A stretch of DNA of 64,000 nucleotides from Monomorium pharaonis (Eukaryota; Arthropoda; Insecta; Hymenoptera; Formicidae): NCBI RefSeq assembly GCF_013373865.1, contig NC_050468.1:13012496-13076495 (forward strand), read 5' to 3'. The position numbers and the translations under genes were made by a program. Below, one piece after another: positions 51,801 through 61,445 of this stretch. The notes below the pieces were generated by a model that did not search any database, had not been told where the DNA came from, and saw only the letters and a list, made by a program, of their open reading frames with translations. Numbering within the stretch: position 1 is the first letter of the stretch; each line of letters starts with the position of its first letter.

Positions 51801-54800
51801 CTATCTTTCTTATACTGTATACATACGTTCATCATTCATTGTGTATTTCCATATTAAATCATGCGATTAATTATTCACTTGGAGCACGTGTGCGTCCAAC
51901 GGTTCCAGAATAATCATCTCGTGTCAAACAAAAAGTTCGCCTAACGGCCAAGCTTAAACAATACACCTGGGAAATTAGCTGGTTCGTCTTTGTAATTTTC
52001 GTGAAAGAAATTTTATGTGTGAGTGTGGAAAATTCTCCTGAAAAATTGCCACACGCAAATGTTGTGCACGGATTGTTCATAAAATCACGCGGTTGCTGTC
52101 AACGGAGGTAAGCGTGATAACATGGTGTAAAGATTCGCATGTTACTTGTTCATCGTTGTATAGTTTTATTGTACCTGTGGATACAAATCCTCCTGTGACT
52201 TTTATCCAAACCTCCACTGCATGATAAAATTCACCTCACGCAATTCCTTGACGACTTTGATAGCACGCATAAATTTTATATGCATGTTTATATGCATCGT
52301 ATTAACTTATGCACATAATAAGAAACTGACACAAAAAAAGAAATTTTTGTTTTGAATATCTTTACTTACAAAATATTAAGTATTAAATTAAAGTTAAATA
52401 TTAAAAGAGATTATATAGTATTAAATTAAACAAACTAATTTGCTTACAAATAACTAATTAAACAGATTAATTTGCTCACATAAAGAAATTTTGTATAGTT
52501 TTATTAAGAAGAATATATTCTCATTACTTTTTTAATAAAGAAAAAGGTGGTATTATGGTCTTTATAGATATTATAGCCACTCGTGGTATCTCCGTTATTA
52601 AGTAAGAAATTTTAATAATTATTTATGGAATCATTTAGTAGTCTCTAATAATAGGCTACATAACAACCAACATTACAAAGCATTTTTATTTTTAAGCATT
52701 TTGAAAACTTTTCAATGTATACTTTAGCATTAAATTACATATATTTCTTTATTTTTTTAACGTATAACCACATAAATATATGTACACTTAAATATTCTTT
52801 TTGTTATTTAATATTTTATTTGACTGTATACATTCCAATTTATGTAAAGTTACACAAAATGGAATTTTGTTAATGTAATCCCTTAAGCGTACTAAGCATA
52901 CTAATATCTCAACAAGTCTAATATAGCCCTTTCTTTGAGATTTTCACATTAAAATTGTTATTTATAATAAATTTATTGTAATTTTACTGCAAATTTATAT
53001 AGTTTATATTACATATATTATAAATTTTAAGTATTGCAGTTTATATAAAAGATTAGGCGTAATTTACAATATCTTTTTATTTTGAATAAATTTTTTAATT
53101 TATAATTTTTCAATAAATTTTAATAAATTATATTTTTTAAATAAAACCGTTTTTTAAACTCGTTTCTAAAAATACAAATTATTAACAATATTATTGTACA
53201 AAATATAAATAGGTATTGTATTACCATCTGCTCCTCTATATATTTTTTAATAATAATTAAAAATGTCTTGTGAGATGATTACATATACATATATTAGGTA
53301 TGTGACACGATTTTGCATGCGTTTATTGTATTTATAAACACTATTTTTATTTTTTCGTTACATCAACAATATTTACATAATAAAATTCTATAAAATTCTA
53401 TTTTTCTCTTAATAAAAAAAACAGCAATTAAAATTAAATGAAAAGACTATTTTGGTAATATTAAATAAAGGAAGTTTACTAATACACTCACATTTTGTTT
53501 TTGGCTATTTATTTCTTAAACAATACCTAAAAATAAAACTTTAAAAATATAAATATAAACTAATGTCTTTTATTCAATAATATAACAGTTTTTATAGTAC
53601 TATTTATATTTTATAATAATTAACATTTTTGCAACATAATTAAAAATAAGACATTTAGTTCTAAAACTAATATAATAGGTTACATATTTCTTTTCTTTTC
53701 ATTTAATATGAATCATTTGTACAAAAATATTTATAAATTAATATACGAGAATTCCTAGAAGCCTTTTGCGTCAATGTAAAATATTTCTTTTATCGATTAT
53801 ACAAATACTTTATGCTATTCTACAAGACGTAACATGTAAGGCAAATATACATAAAGATTAGATTAAATTAGATTTGGATTTATATTTTATGTAGAAAAAA
53901 ATCATGAATGTAAGAATTATAGATTTTTATTTATTTAATTATCTAAATATATTCTATTAGTATTAATACAGTGTAACTATATTTATGTACCAAGACATAA
54001 AGAGCTCCCACTTTAGCTGGCTTATTCTAGTATTGGTAATCTTTTTCTATTTATAAGTATTATAATTTACAATGCATGGCATGAGTAATCACATGAATCA
54101 CAAATTGACATTGCAAATAAACGTAATATGAAAATTAGAACCACTGAAGCATGTATCGCGATTTCAATGAATTTAGATTTTGGCGCTAAATTGATTCCTC
54201 CATATTTATTATACTCTGCATGTTTATTAATTTATTCAGTCTAATGCAAATTCAATATGAATATTTCGATTACTATAACAATATGTAATAAATATTCACC
54301 AAAATGAAATTTTAACCCTTGAAAGAAAGCTATGATAATTTCTTTCTTTTATTGTAGGAACAATCCAGGACGCAAATCGAAACTTGGATCAAATTGGTAG
54401 CGGACATCTTGTCAGGAATACGGACAAGCAATTCAAAGGTTTATTAAACGAAGAAGAGAGTGGCCTAACTCAATATTTAAATTCTGCCGGTGACAAGCAA
54501 ATATTCGATACAATTCATCAAGAGGGACTTGCTAATCAATTTCGTAATGAAAATCTCATTAATTCTTCGATCAACTCCCTAGCGTTCGCAGATACAATAA
54601 GTCATCCATACAGTTCCGGTCAAGCAAATAATCAGTTATTTATGGATCAACTTGTCAAACGTGATGTTCCAAACGCGCGAGAGGCTATTAAACGAATCGT
54701 TAAAAATTTAGATCAGATCGGTGGTGGCCATCTCGTGAGAACCTTAGATCAAACCAATGACGGGTATTTGATCAGAAATCTAGATCAAATCGGCGGTGGA

Positions 54801-55226
54801 CATTTGGTTAGAAATCTAGATCATATCGGCGGTGGGCATCTAGTCAGAAATCTGGATCAGATTGGCGGTGGGCATCTGGTCAGAAATCTGGATCAGATTG
54901 GCGGTGGGCATCTGGTCAGAAATCTAGATCATATTGGCGGTGGGCATCTGGTGAGGAATCTAGATCAGATTGGCGGTGGACATTTATTGAGAAATTTAGA
55001 TCAGATTGGCGGCGGAAATTTGATTAGAAGCCTCATTTATCCGAATACAGAGACGAAACATCGTGTTGATCAATCGGAAAGCACCTCTGATAAGCTACAC
55101 TTCACGCGAAATTTGGACCAGATTGGAGGAGGGAATCTCTTGAGAAATTTAGAAATTGGAGGTGGAAATCTTGTGCGAAATTTGGATCAGATCGGTGGTG
55201 GAAATCTTGTGAGAAGCTTGAAATAA
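33612..55226 (+). CDS. orcokinin: Orcokinin B prepropeptide (exons 1, 2, 3)
   Basis: Join 33612-33686, 46646-46721, 54358-55226. Exon 2 carries one base (A), completed by GA of exon 3 to give Arg. The product has 339 residues: the shared leader and spacer, a divergent region with one early repeat, then 12 more repeats of the type [12 protein letters not shown] or [12 protein letters not shown]. Units are separated by a single Arg rather than by dibasic sites, so the mature peptide is probably [11 protein letters not shown] and variants. Insect orcokinin genes are known to make A- and B-type precursors by alternative splicing, and this structure matches. Exon 3 has its own stop and a downstream AATAAA, which suggests an alternative terminal exon. 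Confidence 0.92.
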
Positions 55227-55548
55227 CTTTGCCAGAAATCTAGTCAGTGTCTAATTATGGTGGATTAGTACTGGATAAGGAAACAAATGTAGAACATCTT
55301 AGAAGTGATTGTATATGAAGAAAGACTTCTATATTATTCTAAATAATATATTTTAATTTTGCAGTAAATGTAGTTCTTTCTGAATTGTAATTACCTGATA
55401 TGTACTATGTAAGGAATTAGAATTAAACATTATTATATTTAATAAACATGCAAATAATAATTTTGATTTAATTAAAATTAGATCCATCGCATTTAAATGG
55501 AGGAATTTAGCTGAAAAAGACAATATAGAAAATATATAAATAATGACA

Positions 55549-55587
<39 letters not shown>

Positions 55588-56381
55588 TTAAATTGAACAA
55601 ATATGTTTTATGTTATTATTTAAATTAAAATGAAAAAAAGTTCAAATAATTTTAAACATATGTCTTTTAAAAATTGTTTAAATATATTATTCTTAAAATA
55701 TAAAAATGTTTTCCACTATAAAAGAATCTTCTTAATTCCCAAAATACTCATTCGTAATACGCTTAATTTAACTAACTAGCATTGACTTATTACAATAATT
55801 GTCAAATACTTAATTATCTTATAAGAAAGCGACAACTTAAACATTGTGATTCTATTGCTTTTTTTGCCGTTTTCATTATATTAAATGAAAAGATAATAAA
55901 ATTTTCTTTAATGCATTTATTCTTTCTAAACGAATTTATTCTCCAATTATCTTGAAATTTTCATAATATTGTCTCCAGTCTCCTATTAAAATTAATGTAA
56001 ACATAGTACATACAGCTTTCTGAAATTTTCAAGGTATGGGCAACCACAAGATAAACGGTGTTGGCGGAGGCCATCTGTTGCGACAAGAACGTCGAGGGTT
56101 GGATTCGTTATCTGGAGCCACCTTTGGTGAAAGCAAGAGGTTTATACCTTTCAGGTAATCTCCCTCACTAAATTGTTATCGATATGTTCGATAATAAAAT
56201 AACCTCTGATAATAAAATATTAAAGCCAACTTAAAAGCTCTCATATTCCATTAAATAAACTTTTTATCGGAATATTTTCCATTAAACATTGCATATACTA
56301 TACAGAGTTGGAAATGTACTATATAAAAATGTGTTATCATTACTATTACTCAAAAGTAATAATTTGTTACTTTTGCCACAA

Positions 56382-56458
<77 letters not shown>

Positions 56459-58442
56459 ATATGCACATATATACATAGTATTAATATTTAATTTGATTCT
56501 ATTTAATTTAATAGAACCACATATATTTATAATGACGTGTATATATTACATCTCTTAAATTTATATTGTTATTTCTGTGTCCTTTCAACCTCATTTTATA
56601 TATATGTAAGTCAAGTATCTCGTTCGCTACATTTTACTTCCAGCTCTGCATATACACAAATATTTAATTTACCTTCAAAGTAATTTAATTTTTCTTGACT
56701 GATATAACGAGATCTCTTCAAACCTGCTTTAAAATTACTTTTCGTGTCTGAATGAAAAACATGTAGCTAGAATTTATTTAATGTAAACGATATTTTGGTT
56801 TAATTTTATCTTCAAAACAATTATAACGCAATTTCTCCACACGTTTGAATAATATTATTCTCTCTAAGAAAAAGAAAAAAATTGTCAATTATACAATATA
56901 TACAACTTGTTGCGTATTTTATTTCTTCTCTCGCAATCTCGTCACTTTTATACATATTCTTTTACCTGTTCCAACGAAAATCGCCATATGTCGTTTACTA
57001 AACAATCACACACAAAGAGATTGATTTTTTTACCAAATTTGATATATTCGCTCTTTTTATTGTGTTTTCATTGTTAACTTGGTCATAAACACGACTTCGA
57101 TCGTCGTCTATTCACTTAACTTTTCACAAATGTCAGTTTTTCCAATTTATTTTACTTTGAAGCTATTTTATTTTGTAATCTAATAAAACATTTACAAACA
57201 AAAATTTTTTAATATATTTTAAAGAAAACGTTTTCTTTAAAATAATTTTTAAAAAATTGGTACGCTGATTTCTTGCAATAGTATCAAACTTTTTATGTAA
57301 AACACATCTCTCATAGAATATTGTTTAACTTTAAAATTAAAGAGTTTACGGAAAAAGAAGAAAAAGATGAAAATGTTTGTTATAATACTTGATTTACATA
57401 AACTTTCAAATTTTTAAAGATTTTTTAAATATATGCAAGCTTGAGTAAGTTTTTTATATATGTAAGCTAAGTACTTGACTTTTCATAAAATGTAGGAAAA
57501 TCTCAAGCGTTTACAAACTTATGAACGATATATATTTCTTTACCTTCCCTCCTCAAACCGAATTTGTTCAATGTAACTGTGATTTATTGTATTAATAAAA
57601 CTATTTATAAGTAACATTTTAAAAAATGAATTTTGTAAAACATAATATTGAAAGAATGCGATGAGGAACACGACAGAATAAAGTGTCTCCGATATTTGTA
57701 CGATTGTTATTTCACACCGTGATTCAATAAAACATTTTCTGTATGTTTATTGTATCTTTTCGTTTCAACGCCACTTTTTATAAGCGCTAAATGTCAGATA
57801 TCGTTACGGATATTCAATTACGGCTATTCAAGCTCGCTGAACGAAAAAAAAGGATATCTATAAATCGCTTCTGACTAGTTTGGCTATAAGCATTCACAGT
57901 TTCTTCATTGCGTCTGACTAATTTCACTGATAACTCCTTCTTTTTGACAGTTTAGTCTAAAATTACTTATATATTGTATTTATGTAGTATTTTTTTTATT
58001 ACAATTTTTATTAATATAATGCAGTCATATACACATAAAAATAATCAGTTTTAAGTTTTAAAAAGTTTGTAAAAACTATGAACTAAAACTGATATTTTTC
58101 TATATAATTGAAAAAGTAAATTTAAAACACACACATACACAAATGTTATTTATTATTTCATATAACATTTTATTTTTAAATAAAATATACAAGAGTAAAC
58201 GAGATTCTTTTACAGATCGTATCTATTATTACAGACGACCCAACATGATGAACGTACGGCCTATCAATTTCGATGAGAGCGACCAATCGGGATTTGATCG
58301 TTTCTCAAAAAGGAACATCGACGAAATTGATACTGCATTCGACAGTTTCTTCAAACGGAACTTTGATGAGATTGATCGAGCTAGTTGGGATGGATTCGTC
58401 AAGAGGTTCAATAATTATCTGACAGACAGGCAGCGACGTTAA
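33612..58442 (+). CDS. orcokinin: Orcokinin A prepropeptide (exons 1, 2, 4, 5)
   Basis: Join 33612-33686, 46646-46721, 56034-56154, 58235-58442. All phases agree (0, then 1, then 2), giving 159 residues. Order: signal peptide, spacer ending ARYWEDR, a GVGGGHLLR module, [12 protein letters not shown] bounded by RR and KR, then three A-type orcokinins ([41 protein letters not shown]), each followed by KR, and a short tail [11 protein letters not shown]. Insect orcokinins are secreted neuropeptides linked to circadian behaviour, moulting and gut or neural signalling. NFDEID is the arthropod family signature. KR and RR sites fit prohormone-convertase processing. No Gly precedes these sites, so the peptides are not amidated. 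Identification is very secure; exon ends are inferred from splice signals and phase. Confidence 0.92.
36036..36097. repeat. 22-bp inverted repeat hairpin
   Basis: Arms 36036-36057 and 36076-36097 pair with one mismatch (TAAGGTACCTGTACCCAATA against TAAGGTACCTTTACCCAATA when reversed). The 18-nt loop repeats GTACCCAAT. Confidence 0.85.
38422..38466. repeat. (GT)n microsatellite
   Basis: About 22 GT units. Confidence 0.97.
38612..38819. mobile_element. 208-bp palindromic MITE
   Basis: Ends CAGAGAGAATTTTCTCTTAA in both orientations. The arms extend about 75 bp with few mismatches (shared words CTAGTAATTGTGGGATAATG and TGTGACCTCGAG). TA dinucleotides sit close to both ends. The near-perfect arms imply a recent insertion. 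Confidence 0.85.
40880..41280 (+). other. GC-elevated island in orcokinin intron 1, 121-codon open frame
   Basis: A strong acceptor-like tract (TTTTTTTTTTGCAG, AG at 40883-40884) precedes a GC-rich block with an open frame at 40906-41271. In phase 0 from orcokinin exon 1 it would stop after four codons, so it is not a normal orcokinin exon. Composition rather than protein similarity drives the open frame. Possible roles are an enhancer, an alternative exon with early stop, or a nested gene. Confidence 0.3.
42160..42600. other. GC-elevated island in orcokinin intron 1
   Basis: Contains a 74-codon minus-strand frame (42572-42348) that starts at a true ATG ([13 protein letters not shown]) and ends at TGA. 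There are no clear splice sites and no recognised family. A regulatory element is at least as likely as a small gene. Confidence 0.3.
42884..42989. mobile_element. Short MITE with CCCAYACAGCACA ends
   Basis: The left end CCCATACAGCACAACATCTT and the reversed right end CCCACACAGCACACATCTTT are inverted copies. The interior has GATATC words. A related element lies at about 49490-49618. Confidence 0.7.
44120..44850. other. GC-elevated island in orcokinin intron 1
   Basis: Has patches of CG-rich sequence (GCTGCACCGTCGACGTCGGCGA near 44269) and minus-strand open frames of 81 and 86 codons. Both run into low-complexity ends, and neither has splice support. Confidence 0.3.
46646..46721 (+). CDS. 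orcokinin: Orcokinin exon 2: shared spacer
   Basis: 76 nt between GGTTACAG and CGAA|GTAAGT. In phase 0 from exon 1 it gives 25 residues ([20 protein letters not shown], then YWEDR) and ends in phase 1. A longer open frame over the same bases (46575-46799) is a different frame and is not the real product. The phase-1 end fits both exon 3 and exon 4, which is the main evidence for alternative use. Confidence 0.92.
49490..49618. mobile_element. Short MITE related to 42884-42989
   Basis: The right end, reversed, reads CCCAGACAGCACAATGTTTA, as in the copy at 42884. The interior has paired GATGTC/GACATC words. The left boundary is approximate. Confidence 0.5.
49840..50072. mobile_element. MITE with CTCTAAATTACAATCAGT ends, copy 1
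   Basis: The left end CCTCTAAATTACAATCAGTA and the reversed right end TTTTTAAATTACAATCAGTT are inverted. The interior is studded with CACTGAT/ATCAGTG words, as in the element at 50750. Confidence 0.6.
50291..51255. repeat. Large fold-back (inverted repeat) structure
   Basis: Left arm about 50291-50552 and right arm about 50974-51255 are diverged reverse complements over more than 250 bp (shared words GTTCACTTTTCAGAATT, CAATCTAA, CAAAATAATGATGAATT). The 420-bp middle contains the MITE at 50750-50974. A third, direct copy of part of the right arm lies at 51460-51590. Confidence 0.8.
50750..50974. mobile_element. MITE with CATACTCTCTAAATT ends, copy 2
   Basis: 225 bp. Inverted ends CATACTCTCTAAATTGCAAT and CATACTCTCTAAATTACTAT (reversed). 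Many CACTGAT/ATCAGTG words inside. Its right end abuts the start of the fold-back right arm. Confidence 0.8.
51460..51590. repeat. Direct partial copy of the fold-back right arm
   Basis: Aligns with 50974-51095 in the same orientation, sharing GGATAAT-TATCATTATTTTG-like and AAATAAAAAAATTAT words. Confidence 0.75.
51850..52260. other. GC-elevated island in orcokinin intron 2
   Basis: Includes a 69-codon minus-strand frame (52080-51871, [15 protein letters not shown]) without splice support. Possibly an intronic enhancer. Confidence 0.3.
52538..53236 (-). mobile_element. TA-flanked TIR element, copy 5 (reverse orientation)
   Basis: Ends AAGAAAAAGGTGGTATTATG (after TA) and, reversed, GAGGAGCAGATGGTAATACA, with TA on both sides. 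The interior (GGCTACATAACAACCAACAT, AAGCATACTAATATC) matches copies 1, 2 and 4 in reverse complement. Confidence 0.7.
54358..55226 (+). CDS. orcokinin: Orcokinin exon 3: B-type peptide repeats
   Basis: Starts after TCTTTCTTTTATTGTAG. Two bases complete the codon, then 288 codons run to TAA (55224-55226). Unit 1 is at 54381-54416 ([12 protein letters not shown]). Units 2-10 are contiguous at 54705-55028. Units 11-13 are at 55110-55214. Unit 3 is degenerate ([12 protein letters not shown]) and unit 12 has lost a codon ([11 protein letters not shown]). The last three units and unit 10 use GGGN in place of GGGH. Non-repeat spacers lie at 54417-54704 and 55029-55109; the first contains DQLVKR and EAIKR. 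Confidence 0.95.
54705..55028 (+). repeat. Coding tandem array, nine 36-bp units
   Basis: Nine contiguous in-frame 36-bp units, each one B-type peptide plus Arg. Units starting at 54849 and 54885 are identical or nearly so, which indicates recent unit duplication or conversion. Array length may vary between individuals. Confidence 0.95.
55227..56033 (+). other. Exon 3 3' UTR and intron before exon 4
   Basis: 3' UTR of the B transcript to about 55465, then AT-rich intron with an (AT)n tract (55551-55582). Confidence 0.6.
55441..55446 (+). terminator. Poly(A) signal for the orcokinin B transcript
   Basis: AATAAA 215 nt after the exon 3 stop, with ATTAAA shortly upstream (about 55425). It would end the B transcript before exon 4. 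Confidence 0.5.
56034..56154 (+). CDS. orcokinin: Orcokinin exon 4: GGGHLLR module and [12 protein letters not shown] peptide
   Basis: 121 nt between TTTTCAAG and TTTCAG|GTAATC. Two bases complete a Ser codon from exon 2; 39 codons follow, and two bases carry into exon 5. The residues include [17 protein letters not shown] and [15 protein letters not shown]. The second matches the conserved orcokinin-associated peptide of insects. The first resembles the core of a B-type unit. Confidence 0.92.
56155..58234 (+). other. Orcokinin intron between exons 4 and 5
   Basis: From GTAATC to ATTACAG. Contains (GT)36 at 56385-56456; the open frames over it (56282-56558, both strands) are artefacts of the repeat. 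Confidence 0.7.
56385..56456. repeat. (GT)36 microsatellite
   Basis: Uninterrupted dinucleotide array inside the orcokinin intron upstream of exon 5. Confidence 0.98.
58235..58442 (+). CDS. orcokinin: Orcokinin exon 5: A-type orcokinins
   Basis: The acceptor used is ATTATTACAG (AG at 58233-58234), because its phase matches the two bases carried from exon 4 (AG plus A gives Arg). The upstream AG at 58214-58215 does not. 68 codons and TAA follow. Peptides are [27 protein letters not shown] and [14 protein letters not shown], each bounded by KR. The first is atypical, with Ser-Asp-Gln where Ile-Asp-Arg is usual. Confidence 0.95.
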
Positions 58443-58817
58443 TTGCACAGAATAGAAGGAGTGAGAATAGCGAGATAAAGGGCATGAAAAGGGCGAAGGG
58501 CAAAGAGAAGCGCAGCGAGAAACATCGCAAAATACACGAATTGCATACATTTGTTCTATTTACGAAAAAAAACTTTAATCTACGTAAAAATATTTCAAAA
58601 AATATTTGACACAAATTATAATTATCTTTCTGCCATTACTGTTCCCTGACTCCAAATTAAAAACCAAACTTATTACGTCAAATTTTTATTACATCGCGCA
58701 ATCGTTATATTATTTTTTAAGCAAAATTGTAAATCATTTTTTGACTAAATTATTTAACATCTTTACTTTTTTCGATACACAGAAAACTTTTAAATATATC
58801 TCTTTCAAATTCTAAGG

Positions 58818-58823
58818 AATAAA
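58818..58823 (+). terminator. Poly(A) signal for the orcokinin A transcript
   Basis: AATAAA 376 nt after the exon 5 stop, the first canonical signal downstream. Confidence 0.5.
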
Positions 58824-59885
58824 CTAAGAAAGAAAGTAATTGTAATTAAAAATAATTGTTTCACTCGTAACATTATATAAGTATTTAATATAAAAAAACT
58901 GCAGAATTTTTGTTTGGAAATGGAAAGAAACTATCTCGCGTATTAATTACATTTAAGGTAGATTTTTTTAATAAAAATTTTTAGCTATAACATTTCTTTT
59001 AATATTTAATGGCAAAAATTAAACATTTGCATTTCTATAAAAAAAAAAATTTGGTACAATAATATAATTTGTGGCAGGCAAAATTTGTTAGTTCATCCTG
59101 GTATAAATTAAACAAAATTTAGGAATACACAAAAATTACTTCTGCTTGATTGAGCCATTAAAATTATTTAATTTGATTAAAAGATTCTCTGGATAAAGAT
59201 ATCTAGAATAATAAAAAACAAATTAATTATTATTTACTTTAAAGTACAGTTCTTAAATAAAGTAAATTTAATTTTTAAAGAAGCTCTTACTCTCGCTATG
59301 TCTTCAACGATTTTTCAAAACACGCTGTATCATAAAAATAATTAACTACATCTAAATATGAACGGCGTATATACATTTGTTAATGTGTAATTGTATATAT
59401 TAACTCAGCTCAGTGTGTGAATCTCAGAATTATGGTGCAAAATTGAATATTCAATACAACTAAATCTTAGGAAGGAAGTGACAAGTACAAACATTATGGT
59501 GTGTCGTTCCTCTTTAATTAAATGATAGAGTTTCTATTGAGCAAAATACTCAAATATATCTTTATGTCCAAAGCAAAATCTGGCAAAGATATTTCTCTTC
59601 TCTTTGTAACTCATAAATGATTTAAAATTTTCGTCTCATTGACGAAATTTGGTCGATCAGAAATCCAATAAATTGTATCACGGTTTGTTCTCTCTACTCG
59701 TGTGTGCTATCATTATACAAAAGTGTACTGTCTAAATAAAAGGAACAATAATAAATCGCTGGCTAATGCAGAAATGACATGAAATGGTTGCAAATGTCAC
59801 GCAAGTATAAAAATGTTAAAAAATCCTATTTCTTTAAATGACATTATTTGAAATAAGGAAATTAAAGCCTTTTCTTAGAAACACG
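58824..59885. other. Intergenic AT-rich sequence
   Basis: No exon seen. A mildly GC-elevated patch lies at about 59280-59760. Confidence 0.45.
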
Positions 59886-60228
59886 CCTGTGAAAAGAAAT
59901 TTTTATATAGATTTAATATAGATTTAATATAAATTTTATTAAATAAGATACTAATAAGATTTTAATAAAAACTTTATAAAAATTTATAAGAGTTTAATAA
60001 GAATTTTATATAGTTTAATATACATATTTATTTTGTTTAATTCTTATAAAGACATTTAATAAGACTATGTAATACTTAATATAGATCTGTACATAATCAA
60101 AATTAAATATTTATAAAGTTTTAATTAAAAACCAAGTTCTTATTAAAATCTTATTAGTATCTTATTTAATTTTAATAAAATTTATATTAATCTATATTAA
60201 ATTTATATAAAAATTTTTTTTACAGACG
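59886..60228. mobile_element. Inverted-repeat element (about 340 bp)
   Basis: Arms of about 95 bp (from CCTGTGAAAAGAAATTTTTA and, reversed, CCGTCTGTAAAAAAAATTTT) share AATAAGATACTAATAAGAT. AT-rich, with no coding capacity. Confidence 0.6.
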
Positions 60229-60366
60229 GTAATGTTTTATTCTATAAATATTACATGTATTTGTAATATTATATATTTTAATAAATTATTTTCTAAAAAT
60301 ATGATATTTGCGGCCTTTTTTGTCATCTTTAATTATTTTCATTCCTTTGTATTATTCCAATATCTC

Positions 60367-60463
60367 TGTGTGTGTGTGTGTGTGTGTGTGTGTATAAAAT
60401 TCCTATATACACACACAGCTGCAAAATTTGAAATTTTTTAATACAATGTAGTACTTTTTTTAC

Positions 60464-60531
<68 letters not shown>
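60367..60531. repeat. Opposed (TG)n and (AC)n microsatellites
   Basis: (TG)n at 60367-60393 and (AC)n at 60465-60531, with a short ACACACAC between (near 60410). The two can pair as a long hairpin. Confidence 0.9.
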
Positions 60532-60532
<1 letters not shown>

Positions 60533-60647
60533 CGAATCAAAAAAACTAGAAAACACTGCAAATTCAAGTATATAAAAAATGCCTCATTTATGTATGCAAT
60601 TTAGTTTTTCACATAAAAATAACAGTCAAATATGTTAAGCTGCACGT

Positions 60648-60916
60648 TTAACCCTAATTCTACACCTGGAGTATAATAAACCGCACTGGTTTTTGGCTTT
60701 AGTTTTAGATTTAGTTTTTTGCTTAGCTGAATTTTTTTCACTGTTTTAAAATTTAAATTGCCCCAAAATAATTTTTAGAAGTTTAAAAAATATTAAACTT
60801 TTTTTTTTTGAGCAAAAATGTTTAATAATATACGAGTAATAATCATTTAAAGAGATTGGGACGTATTACACCCCTAGAATACCGAATTATTTGATAGTGT
60901 GTAGGATTAGGGTTAA
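60648..60916. mobile_element. piggyBac-like MITE with TTAA target duplications
   Basis: TTAA at 60648-60651 and 60913-60916. Inside these the ends are inverted: CCCTAATTCTACACCTGG and, reversed, CCCTAATCCTACACACTA. A TTAA target and CCC-start termini are hallmarks of the piggyBac superfamily. The element is 261 bp without target sites and has no ORF. Confidence 0.75.
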
Positions 60917-61445
60917 GTATGTGAATTTATTTTCTTAAAGTATAATTATATCATGCAGTAGTGTTATTTTGACATAAAAAATGAAATTACGCCCTTGAGG
61001 TATTTTTTACATACTAGGCTTTAAAATGTATTGATCAAAACGTAGATAAACAAAATATAAAACAAGGTTATTCATTAATTAAAACAAAAAATTACTTACT
61101 AACAAAAATTAATAATAATTATTTAATTAATACGATGACGTTGATTTATTGTAAATTTCTCGTCGTTAGATATATCATTATTGATTAAAACATAATATCA
61201 ATAGAACGTAAAAATATCAAAATGATACATATTAAAGACGTTTAATTTCATCTAAAAAACGTCATTTTTGATCGAATACATTATAAGTAAAAGAAATTTT
61301 ATTAATTAGTATGACATTTCAGAATACACACGTCAAAACTATGAACAAAAAAGTACTAAAAAAAATCATTTCATCAGAAATAAAAAAATTGTTTCTAACA
61401 GTTATTTTCAAATTAGACATAGCTAGCGTCCTTATAAAAATATTT

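Larger units (their letters stand above)
46722..54357 (+). other. Orcokinin intron 2 (about 7.6 kb)
   Basis: From GTAAGT to TTTTATTGTAG. Contains an (AT)n tract (48845-48900), two related MITEs, a large fold-back structure, transposon copy 5 and GC-elevated islands at about 47390-47610 and 51850-52260. A segment at about 48255-48358 recurs, diverged, at 61181-61290. Confidence 0.7.

Noticed and set aside
54384..55226. 280-codon frame read as a protein starting at 54384
   Set aside because: Its first codon is TTG, inside the first B-type repeat. The real product enters through the splice acceptor at 54357, so this is an exon, not a whole gene.
56282..56558. Cys/Val- and His/Thr-repeat frames on both strands
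   Set aside because: They are translations of the (GT)36 microsatellite. The same applies to 60232-60556.
58143..58442. 99-codon frame starting at 58143 as an independent gene
   Set aside because: The part before 58235 is AT-rich intron, and the acceptor at 58234 matches the phase of orcokinin exon 4.
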